Assembly (NCBI RefSeq): GCF_036023875.1
Contig: NZ_CP107931.1
Span: 2,914,001-2,978,000 of the forward strand
Reading direction: 5' to 3'
DNA length: 64,000 nt
From: Mycobacterium sp. NBC_00419
GTDB lineage: Bacteria; Actinomycetota; Actinomycetes; Mycobacteriales; Mycobacteriaceae
The number at the start of each line of letters is the position of its first letter. The stretch's first letter is position 1. Below, piece by piece: positions 20,122-28,435 of the stretch. The translations under genes were made by a program, and so were the position numbers. The notes under the pieces were generated by a model, which was given only the letters and a program-made list of their open reading frames with translations, was not told the origin of the DNA and searched no databases.

Positions 20122-20144
20122 ATTAGCTCTGTTACAGAGCTAAT
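20122..20144. promoter_or_regulatory. Perfect 23-bp palindrome, probable MarR operator
   Basis: ATTAGCTCTGT at 20122-20132 is exactly mirrored at 20134-20144 around a single central base. It is AT-rich, lies immediately upstream of the MarR gene, and overlaps the stop codon (20132-20134) of the phosphoesterase gene that precedes it on the same strand. Size and symmetry fit a MarR dimer site. Confidence 0.75.
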
Positions 20145-20641
20145 GTTCTTTCGATCTGATGCAGGCGCACGTCCCGTAGCGTCCCGGCCCCGGTTTCTGC
20201 GGTCATGTACGTGCAGAACGGTTGCCGCCGCCGGTCGGTCGGCGAGCCCGGGTTCAGCAGTCGCAGACCGGTGCGGGCCGTGGTGTCCCAGGGGATGTGG
20301 CTGTGCCCGAACACCAGCACGTCGGACTCCGGGTACTGCTGCGCCATCCGCGCCTCACGACCCGACGCCGCGCCGGTCTCGTGCACGACGGTGAACCGCA
20401 GACCGTCCAGTGTCACGTCGGCCCGCTCCGGCAGGCGCGACCGTAGCTCCGGCCCGTCGTTGTTACCCCAGCACGCGATCAGTCGCCGCGAGCGTTGCGA
20501 GAGTTCGTCGAGCAGGGCGGCGTTCACCCAGTCGCCCGCGTGCACCACCACGTCGCTGCGCTGCACCTCATCCCATACCTGCGGCGGAAGATCGCGCGCC
20601 CGCTTCGGTATGTGCGTGTCGGCGAGCAGCAGCAGGCGCAT
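20132..20641 (-). CDS. YfcE/MJ0936-type metallophosphoesterase
   Basis: 169 residues, the usual size. The metallophosphatase motifs are complete: LLADTHIPKR (DxH), VVHAGDW (GDxx), CWGNND (GNxD), a His in VVHETG, and VFGHSHIP (GHxH). Members hydrolyse phosphodiesters in vitro with Mn; the physiological substrate is unknown. The C-terminal codons extend into the palindromic operator of the following MarR gene, so readthrough from this gene into the exporter operon could be controlled there. Twelve bases separate it from the small acidic protein upstream. Confidence 0.9.
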   Translation of the reverse strand: MRLLLLADTHIPKRARDLPPQVWDEVQRSDVVVHAGDWVNAALLDELSQRSRRLIACWGNNDGPELRSRLPERADVTLDGLRFTVVHETGAASGREARMAQQYPESDVLVFGHSHIPWDTTARTGLRLLNPGSPTDRRRQPFCTYMTAETGAGTLRDVRLHQIERTLAL

Positions 20642-20653
20642 GGCCCGATCCTC

Positions 20654-20830
20654 TCACCGACCTCCGCGCTCGGCGCGGGCCTCGGCGCCCGTCTCACCGG
20701 CGTCGAACGAGTCGTCCGGTCCGGTGGCCCCGACGTAGGTGCCGCTGTCGTCGTCCTTGCCGGCACGTGAGGAGGCCACGTGCTCGTCGGAGCCGACGTC
20801 TTCGCTGTTCTCATCTGTGGGATGGGTCAT
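20654..20830 (-). CDS. Small acidic conserved mycobacterial protein
   Basis: 58 residues from the ATG at 20830 (MTHPTDENSEDVG). The sequence is rich in Asp, Glu, Ser and Gly, with YVGATGPDDSFDAGETGAEAR near the end; I recall the DSFDAGETGAEAR pattern from small conserved mycobacterial hypothetical proteins. It is probably disordered. No function can be given. It is co-oriented with and just upstream of the phosphoesterase. An in-frame start at 20851 would add seven residues. Confidence 0.6.
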   Translation of the reverse strand: MTHPTDENSEDVGSDEHVASSRAGKDDDSGTYVGATGPDDSFDAGETGAEARAERGGR

Positions 20831-20914
20831 GACCGCGGGACTACCCGGCACCGGCGGCCACCAACCGGTATCCGGCCGCGTTTATCTGCGCCTACGCTGG
20901 GAAACGAGGTGACT

Positions 20915-21214
20915 ATGTCGAACAACGACGTCGAGAAACGCTGGCATGACCCGGCGATGTTCCGGGCCGCGGTGACCTATGTGGTCATCGTCGTCGCGGT
21001 GGCCGGTGTCGCGTTCGCCGCCGCCGTCGTCTGGCACTCCCTGATCGCGGGGATTCTCGTGCCGGGCACGCTGTTCGCCGGCGGAGTCGGGGCATTGGTC
21101 CGCACCTATCGGGTGTGGAAGGCCGAGGGCGTCTGGCCGATCTGGCAGGGCGCGGCCTGGTTTCTGCTGCTGTTGATGCTGATCTGCCTGGGCGTACCGG
21201 TCGCGGTGGCCTAG
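20915..21214 (+). CDS. Small integral membrane protein, unknown function
   Basis: 99 residues from the ATG at 20915 with the ribosome site GAAACGAGG 6 bases upstream. Segments around residues 17-38, 40-62 and 78-98 are strongly hydrophobic (AVTYVVIVVAVAGVAFAAAVVW; LIAGILVPGTLFAGGVGALV; AAWFLLLLMLICLGVPVAVA, each a likely membrane helix), with a basic loop RTYRVWKAEG between. The N-terminal 15 residues are charged and cytoplasmic by the positive-inside rule. I do not recognise a family. Confidence 0.75.
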   Translation: MSNNDVEKRWHDPAMFRAAVTYVVIVVAVAGVAFAAAVVWHSLIAGILVPGTLFAGGVGALVRTYRVWKAEGVWPIWQGAAWFLLLLMLICLGVPVAVA

Positions 21215-21238
21215 CAGGCCGCACGCCATACTCGTGCG

Positions 21239-22441
21239 GTGAGTGCTTCAGCTGACCTGCCGCTGGCGGGCGTCCGCATCGTCGAGATCTCCAGTTTCGT
21301 GGCGGTGCCCCTGGCCGGAATGACGCTGGCCCAGCTCGGCGCCGAAGTGATCCGGGTCGACCCGATCGGCGGTGCGGCCGACTACCACCGCTGGCCTCTG
21401 ACCGACGCCGGCGAGAGCATCTACTGGGCGGGACTGAACAAGGGCAAGCGCTCGGTTGCGGCCGATATGCGATCCCCCGAAGGTCAAGCCCTGGTCCAGC
21501 GGCTCATTCTCGAGGCCGGGATCCTGATCACCAATGTGGCCGGCCGGCAATGGCATTCCTACGAAACCCTGAGCGCCCAGCGGCCCGACCTCATCCACCT
21601 CGAGGTCGTCGGCCGCGCCGACGGGTCCACCGGCGTGGACTACACCGTCAACGCCGCCACCGGCTTCCCGCTGGTCACCGGCCCGGCCGAGCACAGCGAA
21701 CCCGTCAATCACGTCCTTCCGGCCTGGGATGTCAGCTGTGGGCTCTACGCCGCGCTGGCGATCCTGGCCGCCCTGCGCCGCCGCGACAACAGCGGGCAGG
21801 GCAGCAGCATCCGGCTGCCACTGGACGACGTCGCGCTCGCGACCGCCGCCAACCTCGGCTTCCTGGCCGAGGTGATGGTCAATGGCACCCAGCGGCCACG
21901 CCTGGGCAACAACCTGTTTGGCCAGTACGGCCAGAACTTCACCAGCAGCGACGGGGTGTCGTTCATGATCGTCGCACTGACCGGCAGGCATTTCCGCGAC
22001 CTCACCGACCTCACCGGTACGACGAAAGCCGTTGCGGCCGTGGCTGAAGCGCTCGGTGCCGACTTCAGCGACGAAGGCCAGCGCTACGAGCACCGAGACG
22101 TGCTGTCCGGGTTGTTCGCCGCCTGGTTCCGCACCCACACCGCTGAGCAGGTGAGCGCCGCGCTGTCGGGCAGTTCGGTGCTCTGGGACCGCTACCTCAG
22201 CTTCGCCGAGGTCGCCGAGCATCCGCGGGTGACCGCCAACCCGTTGTTCACAGCCCTGGACCAACCGCGGATCGGAACCTATCTGGCGCCCGGCCTGCCG
22301 ATGTCGGTCGACGGTGCGCACGTCGCCGCCGTCGCCGCACCGGCACTCGGTGACGACACCGCCGCCGTCCTGACCGAGCACCTCGGCCTGAGCGCCGCGC
22401 AGATCGCCGGACTCATCGAATCAGGAACGGTGGCAACGTGA
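21239..22441 (+). CDS. CaiB/BaiF family (class III) CoA-transferase or acyl-CoA racemase
   Basis: 400 residues from a GTG. LPLAGVRIVEISSFVAVPLAGMTLAQLGAEVIRVDP, read in part, is the characteristic start, followed by WAGLNKGKRSVAADMRSPEGQ. The Asp in WDVSCGLYAALAILAAL occupies the place of the catalytic Asp that forms the CoA-linked intermediate in this family. Members transfer CoA between acids or racemise 2-methylacyl-CoAs in sterol side-chain degradation. The stop overlaps the GTG start of a thioesterase, and an LLM oxidoreductase follows, so the operon handles an acyl-CoA substrate that is not identifiable by eye. Confidence 0.9.
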   Translation: MSASADLPLAGVRIVEISSFVAVPLAGMTLAQLGAEVIRVDPIGGAADYHRWPLTDAGESIYWAGLNKGKRSVAADMRSPEGQALVQRLILEAGILITNVAGRQWHSYETLSAQRPDLIHLEVVGRADGSTGVDYTVNAATGFPLVTGPAEHSEPVNHVLPAWDVSCGLYAALAILAALRRRDNSGQGSSIRLPLDDVALATAANLGFLAEVMVNGTQRPRLGNNLFGQYGQNFTSSDGVSFMIVALTGRHFRDLTDLTGTTKAVAAVAEALGADFSDEGQRYEHRDVLSGLFAAWFRTHTAEQVSAALSGSSVLWDRYLSFAEVAEHPRVTANPLFTALDQPRIGTYLAPGLPMSVDGAHVAAVAAPALGDDTAAVLTEHLGLSAAQIAGLIESGTVAT

Positions 22442-23244
22442 CCCACGTTCTTCCCGGGCTGCTCGACGTTGTTCCGGACGGCTCCGCGGACGACCACTTC
22501 ACCGGGGTTGCCGCGGGACCGCCCGACAAGCGGGCCTACGGCGGGCACCTGGCAGCCCAAGCGCTGGCCGCCGCCTGCCGCACGCTGCACCCCGGGCCCG
22601 CCCCGACCAGCCTGCACGTGCAGTTCCTGCGCGGCGGGGACGCCGGGGCGCCGGTCGACTACCAGGTGGAGCGGGTGTACGACGGCCGCACGGCGGCGTC
22701 GCGGCGGGTGCTGGCCCGCCAGGACGGCCGCCTGCTGGTCACCGCGACCGCCTCGTTCTCGGTGAGCGCCGACGGTCCCGAACACGCCCACCAGACCGCA
22801 ACGGTCGACCCGGAGAGCCTGGCTGTCGACGGCCTGATCGGCCCGGCGCCGTCGCTACCGCTCGACGAGATCGACATTCGCAGCGAAGATGACTGCACCA
22901 CAGGGGAATTCGTGCGGCGGCTGTGGTGGCGAATCACCGTACCGCTGCCGCAGGACCCGCTGGTGCACGCCTGCGCCGCGGTCTACGTCACCGACATCTA
23001 CGGCATCGACCCGGTGCTGGCCGTGCACGGTCACTCGATGGTCGACCGCAGCCACCGCACCGCCACCACCGACTCCTCGATCTGGTTCCACCGCCCGATC
23101 CGCGCCGACCGCTGGAACCTGCTCGAATCCCGCTCGCCGGCCGCGGCCCGCGGGCGCGGTCTGATGACGGGCGGGCTCTATGACGCCGACGGCGTCCTGA
23201 CCGCCACCCTGGCCCAGGAGGGACTGGCGGTGCCGCGCACCTGA
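22438..23244 (+). CDS. TesB-like acyl-CoA thioesterase (double hot-dog)
   Basis: 268 residues from the GTG at 22438. The first hot-dog has RAYGGHLAAQALAAACRTL, SLHVQFLRGGDAGAPVDYQVERVYDGRTAASRRV in parts, and the second has VYVTDIYGID and LDSS-type TTDSSIWFHRP, matching the TesB/acyl-CoA thioesterase II pattern (conserved D and T/S around the SSIWFHRP motif). It hydrolyses acyl-CoAs to free acids. It is coupled by a 4-base overlap to the CoA-transferase upstream, which may recapture CoA from the same products. Confidence 0.9.
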   Translation: MTHVLPGLLDVVPDGSADDHFTGVAAGPPDKRAYGGHLAAQALAAACRTLHPGPAPTSLHVQFLRGGDAGAPVDYQVERVYDGRTAASRRVLARQDGRLLVTATASFSVSADGPEHAHQTATVDPESLAVDGLIGPAPSLPLDEIDIRSEDDCTTGEFVRRLWWRITVPLPQDPLVHACAAVYVTDIYGIDPVLAVHGHSMVDRSHRTATTDSSIWFHRPIRADRWNLLESRSPAAARGRGLMTGGLYDADGVLTATLAQEGLAVPRT

Positions 23245-23266
23245 ACCGGCGCGGTACGGTCGGCTC

Positions 23267-24175
23267 ATGAGGTACGGAATCTTCGGCGGCGCGGTCAACA
23301 CCGGAACTCTGGACGACGTGGTGGCCGAGGCCGCCTCCGCTGAGCGCGACGGGTTCGCCACCTACTGGGCGCCGCAGATCTTCGGGCACGACGCCCTGAC
23401 GGCGCTGGCGGTGGTGGGCACCAAGGTGCCACGCATCGAACTCGGCACCTCGGTGGTGCCGACGTTCCCGCGCCACCCGCACGCGCTGGCCCAGCAGTCC
23501 CACACGGTGGCCGCCGCCTCGGGCAACCGCCTGACCCTGGGCATCGGGCTGAGCCACAAGCTCGTCATCGAGGACCTGTTCGGCCTGAGCTACGACAAGC
23601 CGGTGCGCCACATGCGGGAGTACCTCAGTGTGCTGATGCCGCTCTCGCGCAACGAGCCCGCCAACTTCGACGGCGAGCTCTACCGGGTGCACGCCGCCGT
23701 CAACGCCAACGGCTCCACCGGATTCGGCGTGGTGGTGGCCGCCCTGGGCGAACAGATGCTGCGGGTCACCGCGGCTCTGGCCGACGGCACGCTGACCTGG
23801 TGCACCGGTCCGGCGACGCTGGCGGGCCACACGATCCCGACCATCAACAAGGCTGCCGAGGAGTTCGGGCGTCCCGCACCCCGTGTCATCGCCGCGCTGC
23901 CGGTCTGCGTCACCAAGGACCTCGACGCCGCCACGGCCCGCGCCGCCGAGGAGTTCTCGGTGTACGGCTCGCTGCCCAGCTACCGCGCCATGCTCGACCG
24001 CGAGGGCGTGGTGGGGCCCGCCGAGATCGCGATCATCGGCAGCGCGGCCCAGGTGCAGGAGCGCATCGCGGCGCTCGCCGACATCGGCGTCACCGACTTC
24101 GCGGCCGTAGAGGTTGCGGGGACCCCCGACGAGGCCGCCGACACCCGCGAGGCCCTCAAGGGCCTGCTGACCTAA
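23267..24175 (+). CDS. LLM-class F420-dependent oxidoreductase
   Basis: 302 residues. The luciferase-like TIM barrel shows GIFGG at strand 1, YWAPQIFGHDALTALAVVG, ELGTSVVPTFPRHPHALAQQSHTVAAASGNRLTLGIGLSHK in parts, and VVVAALGEQMLRVTAALADGTLTWCTGP; these are the usual F420-binding strands of mycobacterial LLM proteins. It would use F420 as hydride carrier on an unknown substrate. It follows the thioesterase by 22 bases and is probably in the same operon. M. tuberculosis carries an F420 protein (Rv0132c) in the corresponding region, but I would not equate them. Confidence 0.9.
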   Translation: MRYGIFGGAVNTGTLDDVVAEAASAERDGFATYWAPQIFGHDALTALAVVGTKVPRIELGTSVVPTFPRHPHALAQQSHTVAAASGNRLTLGIGLSHKLVIEDLFGLSYDKPVRHMREYLSVLMPLSRNEPANFDGELYRVHAAVNANGSTGFGVVVAALGEQMLRVTAALADGTLTWCTGPATLAGHTIPTINKAAEEFGRPAPRVIAALPVCVTKDLDAATARAAEEFSVYGSLPSYRAMLDREGVVGPAEIAIIGSAAQVQERIAALADIGVTDFAAVEVAGTPDEAADTREALKGLLT

Positions 24176-24184
24176 CCCCGACGC

Positions 24185-24829
24185 TCAGGTTCGCGACGGG
24201 CTGCGCCTGGCCCGCCGGGCCTGCCGCTGCACGGCCAGCGCCCGGGTCTCGGCCGACGGCGTGCTGGCCAGCATCGCGGCCACGGTGTCGATGAGGTGGC
24301 TGGTGAACAACCGGTCGTCGGTGTGCGGGGCTGAGGCGGCCCGCCTGCCCAATTCGACTGCGGTGTAGATCAGCGCGGCGAGCCTGGTGTGCAGCGCCAC
24401 CGCGACCGGATCCAGCAGCGGTTCGACCGTGTCGCGCCAGCGCTGCAGGCTGCTGTCCGGTCCGCCGGTGACGTCGAACGCCGGCACCGCGCGGTTGAGC
24501 AGGTCGGCATGGATCCGCAGGAACGCCGGCCCGCCGTCGGCATCGTCGAGTTTGGCCGCCAACGGCCGCACCAACGCCTCAGCCATCGATCGCATCGAGG
24601 GATCCGCGTTGTCCAGCAGGGCATTTCGGCGGGCGTCGACCGCCGGCAGATGCTTGGCGGCGATGGCCGCCAGCACGCCGGCGCGGTCGGCGAAGTGATA
24701 CTGCACGGCCATCACATTGCGGGTGCCTGCCTGCCGGGCGATCTCACGCAGGCTGACCGCGTCCACCCCGCGGTCGGCGAACAACTGCTCGGCCGCCGCG
24801 ACGAGCTTCGGCCGGGTGTCCAGCGCCAT
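24185..24829 (-). CDS. TetR-family regulator of the adjacent acyl-CoA dehydrogenase
   Basis: 214 residues. The helix-turn-helix region is RPKLVAAAEQLFADRGVDAVSLREIARQAGTRNVMAVQYHFADRAGVL, recognised by its ends, with VMAVQYHF as the recognition helix. The C-terminal ligand domain has no recognised signature, and its Arg-rich tail ends RRSPSRT. The gene starts directly after the stop of the acyl-CoA dehydrogenase on the same strand, so the two are cotranscribed, and a near-palindrome in front of the dehydrogenase is a good candidate operator. Confidence 0.9.
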   Translation of the reverse strand: MALDTRPKLVAAAEQLFADRGVDAVSLREIARQAGTRNVMAVQYHFADRAGVLAAIAAKHLPAVDARRNALLDNADPSMRSMAEALVRPLAAKLDDADGGPAFLRIHADLLNRAVPAFDVTGGPDSSLQRWRDTVEPLLDPVAVALHTRLAALIYTAVELGRRAASAPHTDDRLFTSHLIDTVAAMLASTPSAETRALAVQRQARRARRSPSRT

Positions 24830-26125
24830 CTAGTGTTCGGCGACTTCGTGTTCGATGAGGTCGGCCAGCCGGGCCTGTGCGGCGGCCCGGCGGGTCGGGA
24901 TGTGCTGTGACGGGAAAAGTGAGTCGACGGGCTCGTACTCCTTGAGGGTGCGCCGTGCCACGGTCAGCTTGTGCACCTCGGTGGGACCGTCCGCGATGGC
25001 CAGCGACTGGGCCGCCACCATCATCTTCACGAACGGCATCTCGTCGGAGACGCCCAGCGCGCCGTGCAGGTGCATGGCCCGCTGCACCACGTCGTGAAGC
25101 ACCTGCGGCATAGCAACTTTCACCGCCGCGATGTCGCGGCGCACCAACTGGTAGTCGTGGTACTTGTCGATCTTCCACGCGGTGCGCAGCACCAGCAGCC
25201 GGAACTGCTCGATCTGGATCCAGCTGTCGGCGATCTTCTCCTGCGTCATCTGGTAGTCGCCCAGCGGACCGCGACGCGTCTGCCGCGACACCGCGCGCTC
25301 ACACATCATGTCGAAAGCCTTGCGCGCCAATGCGATTGTGCGCATGGCGTGATGCACGCGGCCGCCGCCGAGCCGGGTCTGCGCGATCGCGAAAGCCTGA
25401 CCCTCGCCGCCGAGCACATGGTCGGCAGGCACCCGGACGTCGTTGTAGCGGAGGTAGCCATGCCCGGCCCGCTCGTCGGCTTCGCCGCCGACCCCGACGT
25501 GGCGGATCACCTCGATACCCGGTGTTTCGGCGGGCACGATGAACAGCGACATCTTCTGGTGGGTGCGGGCTTCCGGGTTGGTCACCGCCATCACGATGAA
25601 GAACTCCGCGTTGCGGGCGTTGGAAGAGAACCACTTCTCGCCGTTGATCACCCAGGAGTCGCCGTCGCGCTCGGCGCGGGTGGTGAACAAGCCCGGATCC
25701 GAGCCGCCCTGCGGTTCGGTCATCGAATAGCACGACGAGATCTCGCCGTCGAGCAACGGCTGCAGGTAGCGCTTCTTCTGCCCCTCGGTGCCGAACAGCG
25801 CCAGGATCTCGGCGTTACCCGAGTCCGGTGCCTGCGATCCGAAAACCGAAGGTGCCCAACGGGACCGGCCGACGATTTCGTTCAGCAGCGCCAGCTTGAC
25901 CTGACCGTAGCCCTGGCCGCCGAGCTCGGGGCTCAGGTGCGCCGCCCACAGGCCCTGGTCCTTGACCTGCTGCTGCAGCGGCCGCAGCACCGCGAGTACG
26001 GCAGGGTTCTTCTTCTCGTAGGGGTCCAGCGGCGCGAAGTCCAGCGGCTCGAGTTCGTCACGCATGAACTCCTCGACCCAGTCGAGCTTCTTCTGGTACT
26101 CGGGGTCGGTCTCGAAATCCCACAT
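24830..26125 (-). CDS. Acyl-CoA dehydrogenase
   Basis: 431 residues from the ATG at 26125 (MWDFETDPEYQKKLDW). The FAD/substrate signature CYSMTEPQGGSDPGLFTTRAERDG and WVINGEKWFSSNARNAEFFIVMA are complete, followed by the helical domain AFDMMCERAVSRQTRRGPLGDYQMTQEKIADSWI in parts and MHLHGALGVSDEMPF, where the C-terminal active site lies. It oxidises a fatty or sterol-type acyl-CoA using FAD. In M. tuberculosis fadE1 (Rv0131c) lies in the matching interval and could be the counterpart. The frame is open for 34 more codons upstream, but these run through the operator and do not resemble the family. Confidence 0.93.
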   Translation of the reverse strand: MWDFETDPEYQKKLDWVEEFMRDELEPLDFAPLDPYEKKNPAVLAVLRPLQQQVKDQGLWAAHLSPELGGQGYGQVKLALLNEIVGRSRWAPSVFGSQAPDSGNAEILALFGTEGQKKRYLQPLLDGEISSCYSMTEPQGGSDPGLFTTRAERDGDSWVINGEKWFSSNARNAEFFIVMAVTNPEARTHQKMSLFIVPAETPGIEVIRHVGVGGEADERAGHGYLRYNDVRVPADHVLGGEGQAFAIAQTRLGGGRVHHAMRTIALARKAFDMMCERAVSRQTRRGPLGDYQMTQEKIADSWIQIEQFRLLVLRTAWKIDKYHDYQLVRRDIAAVKVAMPQVLHDVVQRAMHLHGALGVSDEMPFVKMMVAAQSLAIADGPTEVHKLTVARRTLKEYEPVDSLFPSQHIPTRRAAAQARLADLIEHEVAEH

Positions 26126-26171
26126 GTCGGCTTCCTCGGGGGTCGGCGGCGGCAAGGCGGCGCGAGCATAA

Positions 26172-26189
26172 CTTGATGCAACTGCATTA
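26172..26189. promoter_or_regulatory. Near-palindromic operator upstream of the acyl-CoA dehydrogenase
   Basis: ATGCA at 26175-26179 and TGCAT at 26182-26186 are mirrored around AC; extending outward, 8 of 9 base pairs match over 26172-26189. It is 46 bases upstream of the dehydrogenase start, in an AT-rich patch, and fits the size of a TetR site for the co-transcribed regulator. Confidence 0.5.
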
Positions 26190-26267
26190 ATCAATGCTCC
26201 CGAGACTGAGCTGACGCTGCACTGCACTCGCAGTTCTTTTGCGTGGGTTCAATCTCGCGACGGTCCC

Positions 26268-27140
26268 ATGCGGCATGCTGCGGATGTGCTGTTGCTCAGC
26301 CGGGTCACCGGTCACGATGTGCTCGGACGGGACGGCCGGGTCATCGGCCGCCTCGCCGACCTGACGGCCGATCTGGTGGAGGAGTCCGGCCCGCCCCTCG
26401 CCGACCGGGTGGTGGTCAGCCGGGGTCGCGGGTCGCAGCTGCTGATCCCGTGGGAGCAGGTCACCAACTTCGGGCACAACCAGGTGGTGCTGGCGCTCGA
26501 CGCCGCAGACGCCGGGCGCTTCGCCGTCGACGACCTGACCGCGGCACTCGGTGACCGCGAGATCCTGCTGGCGCGCGACGTGCTGGACACCCAGGTCGTC
26601 GACGTCGTGGGCCAGCGGCTGGCCCGGGTGGCCGACGTCGTGCTGGCCCGCAGCGGCGGGGGCCGCCTCGAACTGGTCGGCGTCGAGGTGGGCTTCGGCG
26701 CGGTACTGCAGCGGTTGCGCTTGCCCGCCACGGGTGCCCGCCGCGAGGACATCATCGCGTGGTCGGACCTGCACCTGGCCTCCGAACGCGGGCACTCCGT
26801 GCAACTGGCCACCCCCCGCGCCGCCGTGCACCGCCTCGACCCGCGCGGGCTGGCGGCACTGGTCAGCCGGCTCGACACCGAGTCGGCCGCCGAGATCCTG
26901 GCCGCCACGGGGCCCGGTGTGGCCGCCGACGTGGTGTGCGCCGCCCATCCCGCGGTGGCCGAACGTGTCCTGCGGGCACTGCCCGACCCGGAAGCCGCCC
27001 GCATCGTGGCGGCCATGCCCGCCGAGCACGCCCGGCGGTGGCGCACGCTGCTCCAGCACGCGCCCGCACTCGGCGGCCGCAAGTTCCTGCGGTTCCGGGT
27101 CTGGCCGCGGCGCCACCACAGCACCGGGTCACCGCCGTGA
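26268..27140 (+). CDS. PRC-barrel / MgtE N-terminal domain protein, putative regulator of the adjacent transporter
   Basis: 290 residues, soluble. The first part has two PRC-barrel-like halves (LLSRVTGHDVLGRDGRVIGRLADLTADL; LARDVLDTQVVDVVGQRLARVADVVLA). The C-terminal third is the MgtE intracellular N domain: LDTESAAEILAATGPGVAADVV and ALPDPEAARIVAAMPAEHARRW, the superhelical repeats that in MgtE sense cytoplasmic Mg. No CBS domain or membrane part is present. Its last bases overlap the start of the Nramp-related transporter (GTGA), so the two are made together, suggesting that this protein is a detached Mg-sensing subunit. That role is inferred. An upstream in-frame ATG is absent; start chosen at MRHAADVLLLSRV. 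Confidence 0.75.
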   Translation: MRHAADVLLLSRVTGHDVLGRDGRVIGRLADLTADLVEESGPPLADRVVVSRGRGSQLLIPWEQVTNFGHNQVVLALDAADAGRFAVDDLTAALGDREILLARDVLDTQVVDVVGQRLARVADVVLARSGGGRLELVGVEVGFGAVLQRLRLPATGARREDIIAWSDLHLASERGHSVQLATPRAAVHRLDPRGLAALVSRLDTESAAEILAATGPGVAADVVCAAHPAVAERVLRALPDPEAARIVAAMPAEHARRWRTLLQHAPALGGRKFLRFRVWPRRHHSTGSPP

Positions 27141-28369
27141 CCGGCCGCAAGAACACCCGGCTGGCCGCCCTGCTCGCCGTCGTCGGACCGGGCCTGCTGG
27201 CCGGGCTGTCCGACGACGACCCGGCGGGCATCACCACCTACTCGGTGCTGGGCGCCGACCACGGCTATCAGCTGCTGTGGGTGTTACTGCTGTCCACCAT
27301 CGCGCTCATCGTCTTCCACACGCTCGCCGCGCGGATGGGCGTCATCACCGGGCAGGGCCTCATCGGACTGGTGCGCCAGCGCTACGGAGTCAGAATCGGT
27401 GGTGCCGTCCTCGCTGCTCTGGTGGTCGCCAACATCGGCACGACGTGCGCCGAATTCGCCGGCATTGCAGCGGGTTTCGAGCTTTTCGGCATCAGCCGCT
27501 ATGTCAGCGTGCCCGCCGCCGGCGTGGTCGTCTCGCTGCTGGTGCTACGCGGCAGCTTTCACCGCGTCGAACGCCTGCTGCTGCTGTTGTCCACGGTGTT
27601 CCTGGCCTACATCGCCTCGGGAATCCTGGCCAAGCCGGACTGGGGTGCGGCACTGCACGGGGCGCTGGTGCCGACCATGCCGATGACGGGCCAGGCGATC
27701 GGGATCGTCACCGCCACCCTGGGCACGACGCTGGCGCCGTGGGGCCTGTCGTTCATGCAGTCCTACGCGGTGGACAAGAAGTTGCGCACCGAGGACCTGG
27801 CACTGGAACGTGTCGACGTCGTCACCGGCGCGGTACTCACCGGGGTGATCGGCTTCTTTGTCGTCGTGGCGTGCGCTGCGACCCTGCATCGCGATGGCCG
27901 CAGCATCAGCGATGCCGCCGATGCCGCCGTCGCGCTGCAACCACTTGCCGGTGAGGCTGCCTCGACGCTGTTCGCCATCGGGCTGATCGGTGCGGCCTTC
28001 CTGGCGGCCTCCATCCTGCCGCTGTCCACCGCCTACTCGGTCTGTGAGTTCGCCGGCCTGGAGGCGGCGGTCGACGACCCCTACCGCGACGCGCGCACCT
28101 TCTATATGACCTACGGCATCATCACCTTCATCGGCGCCGCCATCGTCCTGGCACCCGGGATTCCGCTGGTCACGATCCTGGTCGGCACCCAGGTGCTCAA
28201 CGCGGTGCTGCTGATCCCGCTGCTGTTCGCCATGATCGGGCTCGGCCGCGACCGTGCCCTGATGGGCCGCTTCGCGATCGGCCCCCGCGCCACCGTCGGA
28301 TACGGCATGACCACCGCAGTGGTGGTGCTGTGCGTCGTTGCGCTGGGAATCACCACGCTCGTCGCGTGA
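27137..28369 (+). CDS. Nramp-related divalent metal transporter (possible Mg-type, NRMT-like)
   Basis: 410 residues from the GTG at 27137, about 11 membrane segments. The LeuT-fold Nramp pattern is present but the metal-site motifs differ from Mn/Fe transporters: the TM1 DPGN motif reads DPAG (28-31) and the TM6 MPH motif reads APW (200-202, in TLAPWGLSF). Loss of the TM6 Met and TM1 Asn is what I recall for Nramp-related Mg transporters (NRMTs), which move Mg rather than Mn. Coupling to an MgtE-N domain protein upstream supports a Mg role. Direct transport evidence is absent. It ends 66 bases before the secreted beta-propeller gene. Confidence 0.85.
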   Translation: MTGRKNTRLAALLAVVGPGLLAGLSDDDPAGITTYSVLGADHGYQLLWVLLLSTIALIVFHTLAARMGVITGQGLIGLVRQRYGVRIGGAVLAALVVANIGTTCAEFAGIAAGFELFGISRYVSVPAAGVVVSLLVLRGSFHRVERLLLLLSTVFLAYIASGILAKPDWGAALHGALVPTMPMTGQAIGIVTATLGTTLAPWGLSFMQSYAVDKKLRTEDLALERVDVVTGAVLTGVIGFFVVVACAATLHRDGRSISDAADAAVALQPLAGEAASTLFAIGLIGAAFLAASILPLSTAYSVCEFAGLEAAVDDPYRDARTFYMTYGIITFIGAAIVLAPGIPLVTILVGTQVLNAVLLIPLLFAMIGLGRDRALMGRFAIGPRATVGYGMTTAVVVLCVVALGITTLVA

Positions 28370-28435
28370 TCGACGCCGAGAAGTAACCAGCAAACCCCAC
28401 TGCGCCTGCTGCTGTGCAGATAGTGTGGGCTCGCT

